From JBMOMT01 sp049324835 (GTDB taxonomy: Bacteria; Chloroflexota; Anaerolineae; CAYNKW01), in NCBI GenBank assembly GCA_049324835.1, contig JBMOMT010000053.1, positions 1-64,000 of the forward strand: 64,000 bases of DNA, given 5' to 3'. Position numbers and translations under genes: made by a program. The notes under the pieces are model-generated. The model did not search any database and had not been told where the DNA came from. It worked only from the letters and a program-made list of their open reading frames with translations. This document shows, in pieces, positions 24,859 to 33,794 of this stretch (the stretch's first letter is position 1; every line of letters starts with the position of its first letter).

Positions 24859-25320
24859 ATGGCGGAGCAACCTCATTCATTCGCCGAGGACAAACTGCGC
24901 GAGATGCTGCATCAGGCCAGGTGTCGGGTGACCTCGCAGCGTTTGTTACTGCTGCAAATGTTGCACGATGCGGAGGGTCACGTAGGAGCCGACGATCTCT
25001 ATCACCTGGCCAGGCAACGCGATCCACGCCTGAGTTTGAGCACGGTCTACCGCACGTTGGGAAAACTCAAAGAAGTGGGTCTGGTAGACGAGCTACACCT
25101 GGACGACGAGCACCGCCATTACGAATTGATGGGCAAAGGCGACCATCATCATCTGATTTGCGAGCGTTGTGGCCGTGTCACCGAGATCAAGTGTTTCCTG
25201 GTAGACGAGATCCTGGCTCACATTGAGGCAGAGCACGATTTCACCGTGACCGGCACACGGCTCGAGTTTTTGGGTTACTGTCGAGATTGCAGTCAGGCTC
25301 AGCAGAGTAGCAGCATGTAA
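24859..25320 (+). CDS. fur: Fur-family metal-responsive regulator
   Basis: A 153-residue regulator with an N-terminal winged helix (RVTSQRLLLLQML, STVYRTLGKLKEVGLV), a metal-sensing HHH (96-98), and two CxxC pairs (Cys101/104 and Cys141/144) for structural zinc. The gene is the first of an operon with feoABC, which points to iron sensing, although Zur or PerR cannot be excluded from sequence alone. ATG at 24859 follows AAGGAG by 6 bases; longer frames start in the leader. A palindrome at the transcription start indicates autoregulation. Confidence 0.88.
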   Translation: MAEQPHSFAEDKLREMLHQARCRVTSQRLLLLQMLHDAEGHVGADDLYHLARQRDPRLSLSTVYRTLGKLKEVGLVDELHLDDEHRHYELMGKGDHHHLICERCGRVTEIKCFLVDEILAHIEAEHDFTVTGTRLEFLGYCRDCSQAQQSSSM

Positions 25321-25344
25321 CATCACATCTTCATGGAGGCAGAT

Positions 25345-25578
25345 ATGGTACCTTTGGACAAACTGCAGAGCGGCGAAACCGGGATGGTAAAAGAGTTGAA
25401 CGGTGGGCTTGGTCTGGTCAGTCGACTGGCGGTTTTGGGTTTTACGCCAGACGCCGAGGTGAGAATGGTGCAGAATTTTGGCCGCGGGCCGTTGATCGTC
25501 ACGGTGCGTGATGCGCGTATTGCCCTTGGCCGGGGAGAGGCCGGCAAGATATGGGTGGAACGAAAGGACGAGCGATGA
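25345..25578 (+). CDS. feoA: Ferrous iron transport protein A
   Basis: A 77-residue SH3-like FeoA protein that assists the FeoB iron channel at the cytoplasmic face. It reads VPLDKLQSGETGMV ... LGFTPDAEV ... IALGRGEAGKIWV, the usual FeoA pattern. The start is placed at 25345 because GGAGG lies 5 bases upstream; an ATG at 25333 would overlap that site. Its stop overlaps the FeoB start (ATGATGA), so the two are translationally coupled. Confidence 0.9.
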   Translation: MVPLDKLQSGETGMVKELNGGLGLVSRLAVLGFTPDAEVRMVQNFGRGPLIVTVRDARIALGRGEAGKIWVERKDER

Positions 25579-27659
25579 TGAGAAAACCTCCCCGGGTGCA
25601 GAATGGCCATCAGCAGCCGGCCTCAGACGCACTGTTGCGCAGCCAACCCATCGATGAGACCGTGTCGCCGGATCGGACGATCACAGTGGCTCTGGCCGGG
25701 CAGCCCAACGTGGGCAAGACGACAGTGTTTAACGTTCTCACCGGCCTGAATCAACACGTGGGCAACTGGCCGGGCAAAACTATCGAGCAAAAGGTGGGCA
25801 GTTATCGTTTCAACGGCTCGACGCTCGCCATCGTCGATTTGCCAGGCACGTATAGCCTTTCGGCCAATTCGCCGGAAGAGCTGATCGCCCGCGAGTATAT
25901 CATCCGTGAGCAGCCCGACGTGGTGGCGGTCATCATCAACGCAGCCTCGCTGGAGCGTGGCCTTTATCTGGTGGCCGAATTGTTGACGTTGCCCTCGCCG
26001 GTGGTGGTGGGTCTGAATATGGTCGATGTGGCCGAGCAGGAGGGTATGAAGGTCGAGCCTGAGGTGTTGGAGGCGGCATTGGGTGTGCCGGTGGTGCCCA
26101 TGATCGCCACCAAAAACCGGGGCATCCAGGAGTTGGTGACCGTGCTCGACCGGCTGGCTTCCGGCGATCTGCCTTACCAACCCCGCGTGCCGGAAATCCG
26201 TCCGGATCACAAAGAGGTGCTGGGCGAGCTGTGTGCGCTGTGCCAGGATCGTGTGCCGCCGCCCTATCCTATCGACTGGGTGGCGATCAAGCTGCTCGAG
26301 GGTGATGCTGAGGTCACGCGTATGATGCGGGAGCATCTGCCGCAAGAGATGTGGCAGGCGGTGGATGCCATTCTGCGCGCCCACGAGGATGCCGTGCTCG
26401 ATGTGGCCGGTGGTCGTTACGAGTGGATCGGGCGTATGGCGCGGGCGGCGATGGTGAGGCCCGTCATGGGCCAGGTTACCTTTACCGATAGAATGGATCG
26501 GGTGGCGACACATCCCATCTGGGGGTTGCTGCTGCTGGCCAGCATGCTGGGCGTGGTGTTCTGGTTCACCTATGCCGTCGGTATGCCGCTGCAAGCGTGG
26601 TTGGACGAGGTGGTGTTGGGTGGTCTGGCCAAAGCTGTGAACCAACTCCTAACCGGCGCGCCCGCCTGGGTGCGTAGCCTGATGGTGGATGGTATCCTGG
26701 GTGGCGCCGGGATGGTGGCCACGTTTCTGCCGATCTTGCTGATCTTTTTCGCGGCCATGGGGCTGCTGGAAGACATGGGTTACATGGCGCGCGCAGCCTA
26801 CGTGATGGATCGTTTCATGCACCTGATGGGCCTGCACGGCAAGAGTTTCATGCCGCTCTTTTTGGGTTTTGGCTGCAACGTGCCGGCCGTTGTCGGCACG
26901 CGCATCATCGAATCGCCGCGGGCGCGCCTGCTCACCATCCTGCTGGCGCCGCTGGTGCCCTGCACGGCCCGCATGGCCGTGGTGGCTCTGTTGGCGCCGG
27001 CCTTTTTCGGCGCGGCGGCCCCGCTGGTATCGTGGGGGCTGATTCTGTTGGGCCTGCTGGTGCTGGCCGTTGCCGGTGTGGCATTGAACAGGTTGCTTTT
27101 CAAGGGCGAACGGGCAGCGTTTATCATGGAGCTGCCGCTGTATCACGTGCCCAATGGACGCACCATCGGTTTGTTGGTGTGGCAGCGTTCGGTTGAATTT
27201 CTCAAAAAAGCCGGCACCATCATCCTGGTGATCTCGGTGCTGGTGTGGGCGCTCTCGCGCCTGCCACACGGTGATATCGAAAGCAGTTTGCTGGCTGCCA
27301 TAGGGCGACTGATGTCGCCGTTGGGCGCTCTGGTGGGCCTGGACTGGCGGATGATGGTGGCCCTGTTGACCAGCTTTATCGCCAAAGAGAACTCTATCGC
27401 TGCGCTGGGGGTGATGTTCGGTGTGGGTGAGGCCGATGCCCAGTTGCCCGTGTTGCTGGGCCGCGCGCTCACGCCGGCCGCCGGTTTGGCCTTCCTCACT
27501 CTGCAAATGCTTTTCATTCCCTGTGCAGCCACCGTGGCAGCCATCAAGCAAGAGACGGCAAGCTGGCGATGGACGGCTTTTAGTGTGGGGTTCTTGTTCG
27601 TGATCTCTTTTGCTGTGGCCATCGTGGTCTATCAGGTATGCCGACTGGCAGGGCTGTGA
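25575..27659 (+). CDS. feoB: Ferrous iron transport protein B
   Basis: A 694-residue GTP-gated Fe(II) membrane transporter. The cytoplasmic G domain has G1 (GQPNVGKT, 42-49), G3 (DLPG) and G4 (NMVD), followed by a helical GDI region and a C-terminal membrane domain with the Gate motifs (FGCNVPAVVGTR, LVPCTARMAV) and a late SFIAKENSIAALG and FIPCAATVAAIKQE. A 30-residue N-terminal extension precedes the G domain. It is encoded between feoA and feoC behind a Fur-type operator, so expression should rise under iron limitation. Confidence 0.95.
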   Translation: MMRKPPRVQNGHQQPASDALLRSQPIDETVSPDRTITVALAGQPNVGKTTVFNVLTGLNQHVGNWPGKTIEQKVGSYRFNGSTLAIVDLPGTYSLSANSPEELIAREYIIREQPDVVAVIINAASLERGLYLVAELLTLPSPVVVGLNMVDVAEQEGMKVEPEVLEAALGVPVVPMIATKNRGIQELVTVLDRLASGDLPYQPRVPEIRPDHKEVLGELCALCQDRVPPPYPIDWVAIKLLEGDAEVTRMMREHLPQEMWQAVDAILRAHEDAVLDVAGGRYEWIGRMARAAMVRPVMGQVTFTDRMDRVATHPIWGLLLLASMLGVVFWFTYAVGMPLQAWLDEVVLGGLAKAVNQLLTGAPAWVRSLMVDGILGGAGMVATFLPILLIFFAAMGLLEDMGYMARAAYVMDRFMHLMGLHGKSFMPLFLGFGCNVPAVVGTRIIESPRARLLTILLAPLVPCTARMAVVALLAPAFFGAAAPLVSWGLILLGLLVLAVAGVALNRLLFKGERAAFIMELPLYHVPNGRTIGLLVWQRSVEFLKKAGTIILVISVLVWALSRLPHGDIESSLLAAIGRLMSPLGALVGLDWRMMVALLTSFIAKENSIAALGVMFGVGEADAQLPVLLGRALTPAAGLAFLTLQMLFIPCAATVAAIKQETASWRWTAFSVGFLFVISFAVAIVVYQVCRLAGL

Positions 27660-27662
27660 GTC

Positions 27663-27923
27663 ATGTTGGACAGATTGCTGAAACGTGTGGCCCAGGGCGG
27701 TATCCACAGTGTGGCGTCGTTGGCGCGCGAGATGGATGTGAGTGAGCCGCTGTTGACACAGATGGTACACGATCTGGCGCGTATGGGTTATCTCAGACCG
27801 ATGAGCGAAGGCTGTGAGGGAGGCTGTGCAACCTGCCCGATGGTTGGTAGCTGCGCTATCGGCGCTTCTGGTGAGGTCTGGTCGCTGACAGACAAGGGCA
27901 TGCAGACTGTGCAGCGCGATTGA
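27663..27923 (+). CDS. feoC: FeoC-like winged-helix protein with cysteine cluster
   Basis: An 86-residue protein with an N-terminal winged helix (VASLAREMDVSEPLLTQMV) and a CEGGCATCPMVGSC cluster of four cysteines in the wing, the arrangement seen in FeoC proteins that bind an Fe-S cluster. It begins 3 bases after feoB and completes feoABC. It likely modulates FeoB stability or gating in response to oxygen or iron. A strong terminator follows. Confidence 0.85.
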   Translation: MLDRLLKRVAQGGIHSVASLAREMDVSEPLLTQMVHDLARMGYLRPMSEGCEGGCATCPMVGSCAIGASGEVWSLTDKGMQTVQRD

Positions 27924-27956
27924 TGGCCCTGGCGTGTTAAAACACGACGATGGTTG

Positions 27957-27998
27957 GCGGCCTGCCAGGTATTCTTGCGGCGGGCCGCACTTTTTTTT
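27957..27998 (+). terminator. Intrinsic terminator of the feo operon
   Basis: GCGGCCTGCC (27957-27966) pairs with GGCGGGCCGC (27979-27988), with one G-U pair, followed by eight T. Confidence 0.8.
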
Positions 27999-28007
27999 CG
28001 CCGGGGC

Positions 28008-28036
28008 TTGACAAATGGCAAAAACAAGAGTATACT
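28008..28036 (+). promoter_or_regulatory. Promoter of the TrmB-like regulator
   Basis: TTGACA at 28008-28013 and TATACT at 28031-28036, spaced 17 bases. Confidence 0.8.
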
Positions 28037-28052
28037 ATTCAGTAGTTATAAG

Positions 28053-28078
28053 ACTAACGTCCAAGTTAGTATTCTAAC
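28053..28078. promoter_or_regulatory. Three GTTAG half-sites downstream of the promoter
   Basis: CTAAC at 28054-28058, GTTAG at 28065-28069 and CTAAC at 28074-28078 form two overlapping inverted repeats (ACTAAC-6-GTTAGT and GTTAG-4-CTAAC) just after the predicted start. They are a plausible operator for the regulator encoded next. Confidence 0.5.
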
Positions 28079-28100
28079 GCCTACAGAAAAGAGACCAATC

Positions 28101-28913
28101 GTGGGTAACGAAGCAATCGACCATCTGATGAAGATAGGTTTTTCAGAGTACGAGGCCAAGGCCTACCTGGCTCTTTTGACCAAAAGTCCGGCTACAGGCT
28201 ACGAGCTGGCCAAGACATCGGGTGTGCCACGCTCCATGATTTACGAAGTACTGGGCAAACTCACCGCTCGTGGGGCAGCCGTGACGCTTTATAGAGAATC
28301 GGCCACCAGATATGCCCCGGTCCCGGCGCAAGAGTTTCTGAGTCAGTTGCAGCGCGAGCAGGAGGAGCTGCTCAGTTCGCTGCGTGACGATCTGGCTGCA
28401 CTCAACTCTGCTCCCGACCTGGAATACGTGTGGAACATCGAGGGGCACGATAACGTCCTGGGCCGGGCGATCGAGATGATTGAGCAGGCTCAGAAACAGA
28501 TTTACCTGACACTCTTGCCGGCCACGTTCCCTTCTTTGGAGACGGCGCTTTTGGCAGCCATTGGACGCGGCGTGCGGGTGGCCATCTATACCACCGATGA
28601 GCTGCCTTTGCAGGGAGGGCAGGTGGTTGTGGCTCACGTGGCCGAGGAGACGCTTGGGCAGGCCCGAGGGCTGGCTTTGATCCTGGTTGTCGACGGCGAA
28701 GAGGTCCTGATCGGCGAGTGGCTCTCTGGCCTGCAGGCGCGCGCCTCCTGGACCAGCAATCCGTTGTTGGTTTTTATCGCCGAGCACCACCTGCGCACCG
28801 ACCTGTACCTGCCACAGATATTGGCCATGTTGGGCGATCGGGCGCTGGAGGTCATTCAAGAAGAAGACAGAGAGTTGTTTGCCCGCGCGCTGGAAAGTTA
28901 CATTTTTGGCTGA
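28101..28913 (+). CDS. TrmB-family transcriptional regulator
   Basis: A 270-residue regulator with the TrmB-type winged helix (MKIGFSEYEAKAYLALL, GYELAKTSGVPRSMIYEVL), a coiled linker (LQREQEELLSSLRDDLAAL) and a C-terminal domain resembling the phospholipase-D-like ligand domain of the TrmB/TrmBL group. The GTG at 28101 is chosen because the longer frame starts upstream of the promoter. It precedes a membrane methyltransferase and an ABC-2 exporter and may control them. Confidence 0.8.
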   Translation: MGNEAIDHLMKIGFSEYEAKAYLALLTKSPATGYELAKTSGVPRSMIYEVLGKLTARGAAVTLYRESATRYAPVPAQEFLSQLQREQEELLSSLRDDLAALNSAPDLEYVWNIEGHDNVLGRAIEMIEQAQKQIYLTLLPATFPSLETALLAAIGRGVRVAIYTTDELPLQGGQVVVAHVAEETLGQARGLALILVVDGEEVLIGEWLSGLQARASWTSNPLLVFIAEHHLRTDLYLPQILAMLGDRALEVIQEEDRELFARALESYIFG

Positions 28914-28945
28914 ATCCACTCTGAGACAGAGATGCGACGGACTCC

Positions 28946-29000
28946 CCAACTTGTTTGGGTCTACCCCACCTGGGCCTGAAAAACGCCCCCAACAAGTTGG
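28946..29000. repeat. 10-bp inverted repeat between regulator and methyltransferase
   Basis: CCAACTTGTT (28946-28955) is perfectly complementary to AACAAGTTGG (28991-29000). AACAAGTTGGAG occurs again at the ribosome-binding region near 29792-29803. No T-run follows. Confidence 0.5.
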
Positions 29001-29053
29001 AGATTCCCCACCGTCTGAAAAATCTACCCACGAAAGGAGAAGGAGAGGCGGAA

Positions 29054-29782
29054 ATGGACAAGGGCATTTCCATCAACTCGAAAGACAAAAGCCATGAAAC
29101 CCAGGGGCTGATGGTGCGCTGGCTGGTGCAGACCACCATCTTGGGGTTGATCCACGCGGCGAGTCTGTTCGTCGCGGTGCGCCGTCTGGATTGGGGCTGG
29201 GCGTGGGCCTATCTGGCCGTGTTCCTCGGCGGTCAGCTCGTGGCCGGTCTCATCCTCGTGCCGCGCAACCCTGAACTCTTGGCCGAACGCACCCGGCTCA
29301 AGGCGGAAAAGAGAGACGTGGATCGGGTTCTGGCGGGCATTATGGCCCTCTTTGGCCCGCTGGCGATATTGATCGTCGCCGGGCTGGACGTGCGCCTTCA
29401 TTGGCCGGGGCATTTCTCGCCCGCGCTGCACGTCGGCGCGCTGACCGGGGCAGCCCTCGGATCGCTGCTGACAGTTTGGGCGATGGCATCGAACCGCTTT
29501 TTTTACGGTGTCCTGCGGATCGAAACCGAGAGGGGCCATACGGTCGCCACCACCGGCCCTTATCGGCTGGTGCGCCATCCGGGCTACGTGGGCGCCATCG
29601 TTTTCGATCTGGTCACGCCACTGGCGTTGGGTTCCCTTTGGGCGCTCGTTCCGGCGGCGCTGACAGTGTGCGCCATTGGGGCTCGCACGGCGATGGAAGA
29701 TCGAACGCTGCGCCAGGGGCTCCAGGGTTACGCCGGATATGCCCGGCAGACACGGTATCGGTTGTTGCCGGGCGTGTGGTAG
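29054..29782 (+). CDS. Membrane methyltransferase, isoprenylcysteine carboxyl methyltransferase-like
   Basis: A 242-residue membrane protein with about five helices and a C-terminal SAM-binding region (GHTVATTGPYRLVRHPGYVGAI ... EDRTLRQGLQGYAGYARQTRYRL) typical of the ICMT/PEMT-like family. The target is not predictable: isoprenylated peptides, lipids or small molecules. The ATG follows GGAGAGGCG. It lies between a TrmB-like regulator and an exporter pair and is probably co-transcribed with the exporter, 27 bases apart. Confidence 0.78.
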   Translation: MDKGISINSKDKSHETQGLMVRWLVQTTILGLIHAASLFVAVRRLDWGWAWAYLAVFLGGQLVAGLILVPRNPELLAERTRLKAEKRDVDRVLAGIMALFGPLAILIVAGLDVRLHWPGHFSPALHVGALTGAALGSLLTVWAMASNRFFYGVLRIETERGHTVATTGPYRLVRHPGYVGAIVFDLVTPLALGSLWALVPAALTVCAIGARTAMEDRTLRQGLQGYAGYARQTRYRLLPGVW

Positions 29783-29809
29783 GCCATTCAAAACAAGTTG
29801 GAGGTTATC

Positions 29810-30724
29810 ATGTCTGACAAAATTGCCATCAAGACTCAAGGGTTGGTCAAGTTCTACGGCAAGGTGCAGGCGCTGCGTGGCCTGGATCTGGAGGTGCAGC
29901 AGGGTGAGATATTGGGTTTTCTCGGCCCCAACGGCGCGGGCAAAACGACGACCATCCGCTGCCTGCTGGACCTGATCCGGCCCCAGGGGGGCACCATTCG
30001 TGTGTTGGGGTTAGACCCCCAGGTCGATCCGGTCGCCGTGCGAGCGCGCATCGGTTATCTGCCCGGCGAGTTGAGCATGGAGGATAATCTACGCGTCGAA
30101 GCGCAGCTGCGTTATTACATCGATCTACGCGGCAACCGGGTGGATTGGGGCCTGGTGCGGCAACTGGCTCAGCGGCTGGAGTTGGATCTGGCCATGCCCA
30201 TCAAGAATCTCTCCAAGGGCAACAAACAAAAGGTGGGCGTGGTGCAGGCGTTGATGCATCGCCCGGCGCTGCTCATCCTCGACGAACCGACGGCCGGCCT
30301 GGATCCGCTGATGCAGCAGGAGGTTTACCGCTTGCTGCGGGAGGCTCAGGCCGATGGGGCGACGGTCTTTTTCTCTTCGCACATCATCAGCGAGGTAGAG
30401 GCCGTAGCAAAACGAGTGGCCATCATCCGCGATGGTGTGATCGTCGAGGAGGCGGAGCCTGGCCGCCTGACCAGCATGGCCATGCGCCGGGTGTGGGTGC
30501 GCTTTAGAGAATCGGTGGATCCGGCGCCGCTGGCCCAGGTGGCAGGTGTGACCTTGCTTTCTCAGAGCAACGGCCTGCGTGTGCACCTGCAGGTAGAGGG
30601 TGAAGTGGATGGCCTGATCAAAGCGCTGGCTGCCTTCCCGGTGAGCGACTTTGAGATCGAGCGGCCATCGTTGGAAGAGATTTTCCTGGCCTTTTACGAA
30701 TCCGATGACAAGGAGGACAGGTAA
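29810..30724 (+). CDS. ABC-2 type exporter ATP-binding protein
   Basis: A 304-residue ATPase with Walker A (GPNGAGKTT), a Q-loop region (IGYLPGELSMEDN), signature LSKGNKQKVGVVQ, Walker B LLILDEPTAGLDP and switch His (SSHIISEVEA). The signature has SKGNKQK, common in bacteriocin/Bcr-type ATPases. The ATG follows TTGGAGG by 6 bases. Its stop lies 1 base before the permease start, so the pair forms one exporter. Substrate unknown. Confidence 0.9.
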   Translation: MSDKIAIKTQGLVKFYGKVQALRGLDLEVQQGEILGFLGPNGAGKTTTIRCLLDLIRPQGGTIRVLGLDPQVDPVAVRARIGYLPGELSMEDNLRVEAQLRYYIDLRGNRVDWGLVRQLAQRLELDLAMPIKNLSKGNKQKVGVVQALMHRPALLILDEPTAGLDPLMQQEVYRLLREAQADGATVFFSSHIISEVEAVAKRVAIIRDGVIVEEAEPGRLTSMAMRRVWVRFRESVDPAPLAQVAGVTLLSQSNGLRVHLQVEGEVDGLIKALAAFPVSDFEIERPSLEEIFLAFYESDDKEDR

Positions 30725-30725
30725 C

Positions 30726-31571
30726 ATGTTTGCCGAATTGAAACACACCCTGCGCCGCTTGCGCGGGCAGATGGTCGGTTGGGGCGTCGGTCTGGTTCTG
30801 TATGGCTTGTTGATGGTCTCACTCTTTGATTCCATCGCCGGCATCGAGGGCTTTGAGGAAATGATCGCCAGCTATCCTCCCGAGCTGATGGCCTTTTTTG
30901 GCGGCGCCGAGATGTTGGCTCTCACCACGCCCAAGGGCTACATTGACGTTTATTACTTTAACTACATGGCGGTCATCATCGGCATCCTGGCGGTTGGTAC
31001 GGGCGCTGGTTTGTTGGTTGGCCAGGAAGAGAGGGGCATCCTGGACCTGGTGATGGCCCACCCTGTCAGCCGGACGGCGCTCTTTTTCGGGCGGTTACTG
31101 GGATTTATCCTCGCCATGGTGATGATCCTGCTGGTGAGCTGGCTCAGTTGGGTGATCCCTGCGCCAAGCAGCGGCATGGACCTGACCTGGATCGAGTTCT
31201 TGCGACCCTTTGCGCCGCTTTTGGTACAGTTGCTGCTCTTTGGCGCGCTGGCGTTGCTGCTCAGCCTGGTGTTGCCCTCAGGGCGGATGGCCGGTATGTT
31301 CACCGGCGGCCTGCTGGTGGGTAACTATTTGGTCCTGGGGCTGTCGAACATCAACGAGAACCTCAAGGCCATCGTCGAGTACACGCCGTTGTATTATTAC
31401 CAGGGCGGCAAAGCCATCTCTGGCATCAATTGGCAATGGCTGGCCGGATTGCTGGCCGTGACGCTGGTGCTGGCGCTGCTGGCCTGGTGGCGCTTCCAAC
31501 GGCGCGACATCCGCGTCGGCGGCGAGGGAAGCTGGCGTTTGCCCTCACTGCGCCTTCGGCATTCCAGGTGA
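30726..31571 (+). CDS. ABC-2 type exporter permease
   Basis: A 281-residue membrane protein with six predicted helices (for example MVGWGVGLVLYGLLMVSLF and LLVQLLLFGALALLLSLVL) and the ERGILDLVMAHPVSR segment typical of ABC-2 permeases. AAGGAGG lies 11 bases before the ATG. It pairs with the ATPase immediately upstream. Confidence 0.87.
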   Translation: MFAELKHTLRRLRGQMVGWGVGLVLYGLLMVSLFDSIAGIEGFEEMIASYPPELMAFFGGAEMLALTTPKGYIDVYYFNYMAVIIGILAVGTGAGLLVGQEERGILDLVMAHPVSRTALFFGRLLGFILAMVMILLVSWLSWVIPAPSSGMDLTWIEFLRPFAPLLVQLLLFGALALLLSLVLPSGRMAGMFTGGLLVGNYLVLGLSNINENLKAIVEYTPLYYYQGGKAISGINWQWLAGLLAVTLVLALLAWWRFQRRDIRVGGEGSWRLPSLRLRHSR

Positions 31572-31633
31572 CTGTCACCTGAGAGGTTTGCGTTTTGGGC
31601 AGAGTGGTGTAAAATAGCGCCGGAGGTTCGTCC

Positions 31634-32965
31634 ATGTCCGGCGACTGGAGCCGCTCTGCCCTTACTTTTTTGATCGCCATCATCCTGGCTTATCTCATCA
31701 TCGGGACGTTGTTTGCCGTTTATACCCCGGCCTGGCAGGCTCCCGATGAACCAGCTCACTATAATTATATCCGGTATCTGGCCGAGCAGAAACGTCTTCC
31801 GATCCTTCAGTACGGTGATTATCCTCATGGCTATTTGCGGGCAATCGTCTCGTCTGGCTTTCCCTCCACGCTTTCCATCGACCCCATTCGTTACGAGTTT
31901 CATCAGCCGCCGCTCTACTATCTGCTGGCCGTGCCGATGTTCTGGAGCTTTGATGGCGCGCTGCTGCCACTGCGCCTGCTATCGGTGATGTTGGGCGCGG
32001 GGCTGGTGTACGTGGCCTTTCGTGTGGCCTGGGCGGCCTGTCCGGCGCAGCCGCTTGTGGCGTTGGGCACGGCGGCCTTGGTGGCGTTTGTGCCCATGCA
32101 CACCGCCATGACCGCTGCCGTGAACAACGATACGCTGGCCGAATTGCTGCTGGCGCTGGCGTTGTGGCGGCTGGTAGCCTATGCGCGTGGCAGAACAGAA
32201 GGCCGATCGCTGGCGCTGGTGGGTCTGATTTTGGGTCTGGGATTACTGACCAAGATCTATGCCTTTATCGGCGTGGGCAGCGGCGTGGTGGTGGTGTGGC
32301 TCCGCCGCCGGGACAATTGGCGGCAGGCGCTGCGCGAATGGGCCTGGCTGCTGCTGCCGGCGCTGGCGCTCATATTGCCCTGGTTGGTGCGTAACGCCGC
32401 CGTTTATGGCTGGCCCGACCTGATGGGCCTGATGCGCCACGATACGGTCGTCGAGGGCCAGCCGACGACCGTTCAATGGATCGCCGATTACGGCTGGCGG
32501 TATCTGATCGGCGAGGGCCTGCGGACGACGTTTCACTCGTTCTGGGGCAAGTTCGGCTGGATGGCGGTGGTCATGGATCGGCGTTTCTACCTGACCCTGG
32601 GCGCCTTTGTGGCCGTGGCCGCGGTGGGTCTGATGGCCTGGTTAACAACCCTGCGCAGAGACCGCGCCGCACGGCAGCAACACGGCGTCCTGCTGGCCCT
32701 GCTGGCCCTGCAGGCATGCCTGACCCTGCTGGCATATGTGTGGTACAACACCAAATACGTGCAACACCAGGGTCGATACCTTTTTCCGGCGCTGGCGCCC
32801 ATCGGCCTGGCGGTGGCACAGGGCTGGTGGACGCTGGCCGGCGGGGTCAGGCGGTGGATGGGCGACTGGGTAGAGGGATTGTTCGCCGCGCCATTCGTCG
32901 GGCTGGCGGCCCTGGATCTGTTTTGCCTGTTCGGTTACGTCGTGCCGTTTTTGAGTTCGGGTTAA
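31634..32965 (+). CDS. GT-C family glycosyltransferase-like membrane protein (DUF2142/PMT type)
   Basis: A 443-residue multi-span protein with about ten membrane helices. The first outside loop carries APDEPAHYNYIRYL, the acidic DE motif typical of GT-C glycosyltransferases that use lipid-linked sugars. A later ARG-like loop and C-terminal soluble part are short. It may glycosylate proteins or cell-envelope glycans at the outer face of the membrane. It starts after a weak CGGAGG site and is followed 9 bases later by an FMN-binding protein gene. Confidence 0.72.
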   Translation: MSGDWSRSALTFLIAIILAYLIIGTLFAVYTPAWQAPDEPAHYNYIRYLAEQKRLPILQYGDYPHGYLRAIVSSGFPSTLSIDPIRYEFHQPPLYYLLAVPMFWSFDGALLPLRLLSVMLGAGLVYVAFRVAWAACPAQPLVALGTAALVAFVPMHTAMTAAVNNDTLAELLLALALWRLVAYARGRTEGRSLALVGLILGLGLLTKIYAFIGVGSGVVVVWLRRRDNWRQALREWAWLLLPALALILPWLVRNAAVYGWPDLMGLMRHDTVVEGQPTTVQWIADYGWRYLIGEGLRTTFHSFWGKFGWMAVVMDRRFYLTLGAFVAVAAVGLMAWLTTLRRDRAARQQHGVLLALLALQACLTLLAYVWYNTKYVQHQGRYLFPALAPIGLAVAQGWWTLAGGVRRWMGDWVEGLFAAPFVGLAALDLFCLFGYVVPFLSSG

Positions 32966-32974
32966 GGAGGAATA

Positions 32975-33439
32975 ATGCCCAAACAGTGGATCACCGACCG
33001 CGCCGCGATGGAGGCTATCTTGCGCGAATGCACCGAAGGCAGCCTGGCCACCGTCGATGCCGACGGCGCGCCCTATGTCGTGACGGTCAACTATGTCTTT
33101 CACGAAGGCAAGATCGTCTTTCATGGCGCTTTGAACGGCGCCAAGATGGACAACATCGCCCGCGACCCGCGGGTCTGTTTCGAAGCGCACATCGTAGAGC
33201 GCATCGTTCGCGCGCCGAACGCCATCGAGTTCGGCACGCGCTACCGCAGTGTGATGGTGCGCGGGCGGGCGCGTGTGCTGAATGACCCGCAGGCCAAATA
33301 CGACGCGCTGATGGCACTCACGAACAGGTACGCCGAAGGCCATCCCTTCGAGCCGCCTTCGGAGGGCGACGTCGAGGTCACCGCCGTGGTCGCCATCGAT
33401 ATCGACGACATGACCGGCAAGAGAAACGTGAATCGTTGA
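32975..33439 (+). CDS. Pyridoxamine 5'-phosphate oxidase-like flavoprotein (NimA-like)
   Basis: A 154-residue split-barrel FMN-binding protein. The pattern GSLATVDADGAPYVVTVNYVF ... GKIVFHGALNGAKMDNI ARDPRVCFEA is typical of the NimA/PNPOx-like group, which binds flavin or haem and reduces small molecules. AAGGAGG precedes the ATG. The substrate is unknown. It lies in a housekeeping-like run with no clear operon partner. Confidence 0.82.
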   Translation: MPKQWITDRAAMEAILRECTEGSLATVDADGAPYVVTVNYVFHEGKIVFHGALNGAKMDNIARDPRVCFEAHIVERIVRAPNAIEFGTRYRSVMVRGRARVLNDPQAKYDALMALTNRYAEGHPFEPPSEGDVEVTAVVAIDIDDMTGKRNVNR

Positions 33440-33464
33440 TCCGGTTGCGGCATAAAGGAGGCGA

Positions 33465-33794
33465 ATGGTGAGCCTGCTGAAAAAACTGGCTGCTCTGTTT
33501 ACACCTGAAGGGCGACGCGAGACGTATGCCCATTGGCTCACCGTGGCGTGCAATCGCTGCGGCGAGAGGATTCGCACCCGCGTGGACCTGCGTAACGATC
33601 TGAGCGTCGATTACGGCGAGAGCGATCAGGATACACGTTATTATTGCCGCAAGGTGCTCGTGGGCAGCGGGCGATGCTTCCAGCAGATAACGGTCGAGCT
33701 GACCTTTGATGCGCAGCGTCAACTGATCGAGCAAAAAATCGAGGGGGGTAGCTTCATCGAGGAGGAGGACGATCTTGAGCAACACGCAGGATGA
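33465..33794 (+). CDS. Conserved small protein with zinc-ribbon-like cysteines
   Basis: A 109-residue protein of unknown function. It contains ACNRCGERI (CxxC) and later YYCRKVLVGSGRC (CxnC), a layout consistent with a zinc-binding fold, then an acidic tail. A good AAGGAGG site precedes its ATG. It overlaps the PRPP synthetase gene by 20 bases, so translation is probably coupled. No family name is recognised. Confidence 0.65.
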   Translation: MVSLLKKLAALFTPEGRRETYAHWLTVACNRCGERIRTRVDLRNDLSVDYGESDQDTRYYCRKVLVGSGRCFQQITVELTFDAQRQLIEQKIEGGSFIEEEDDLEQHAG

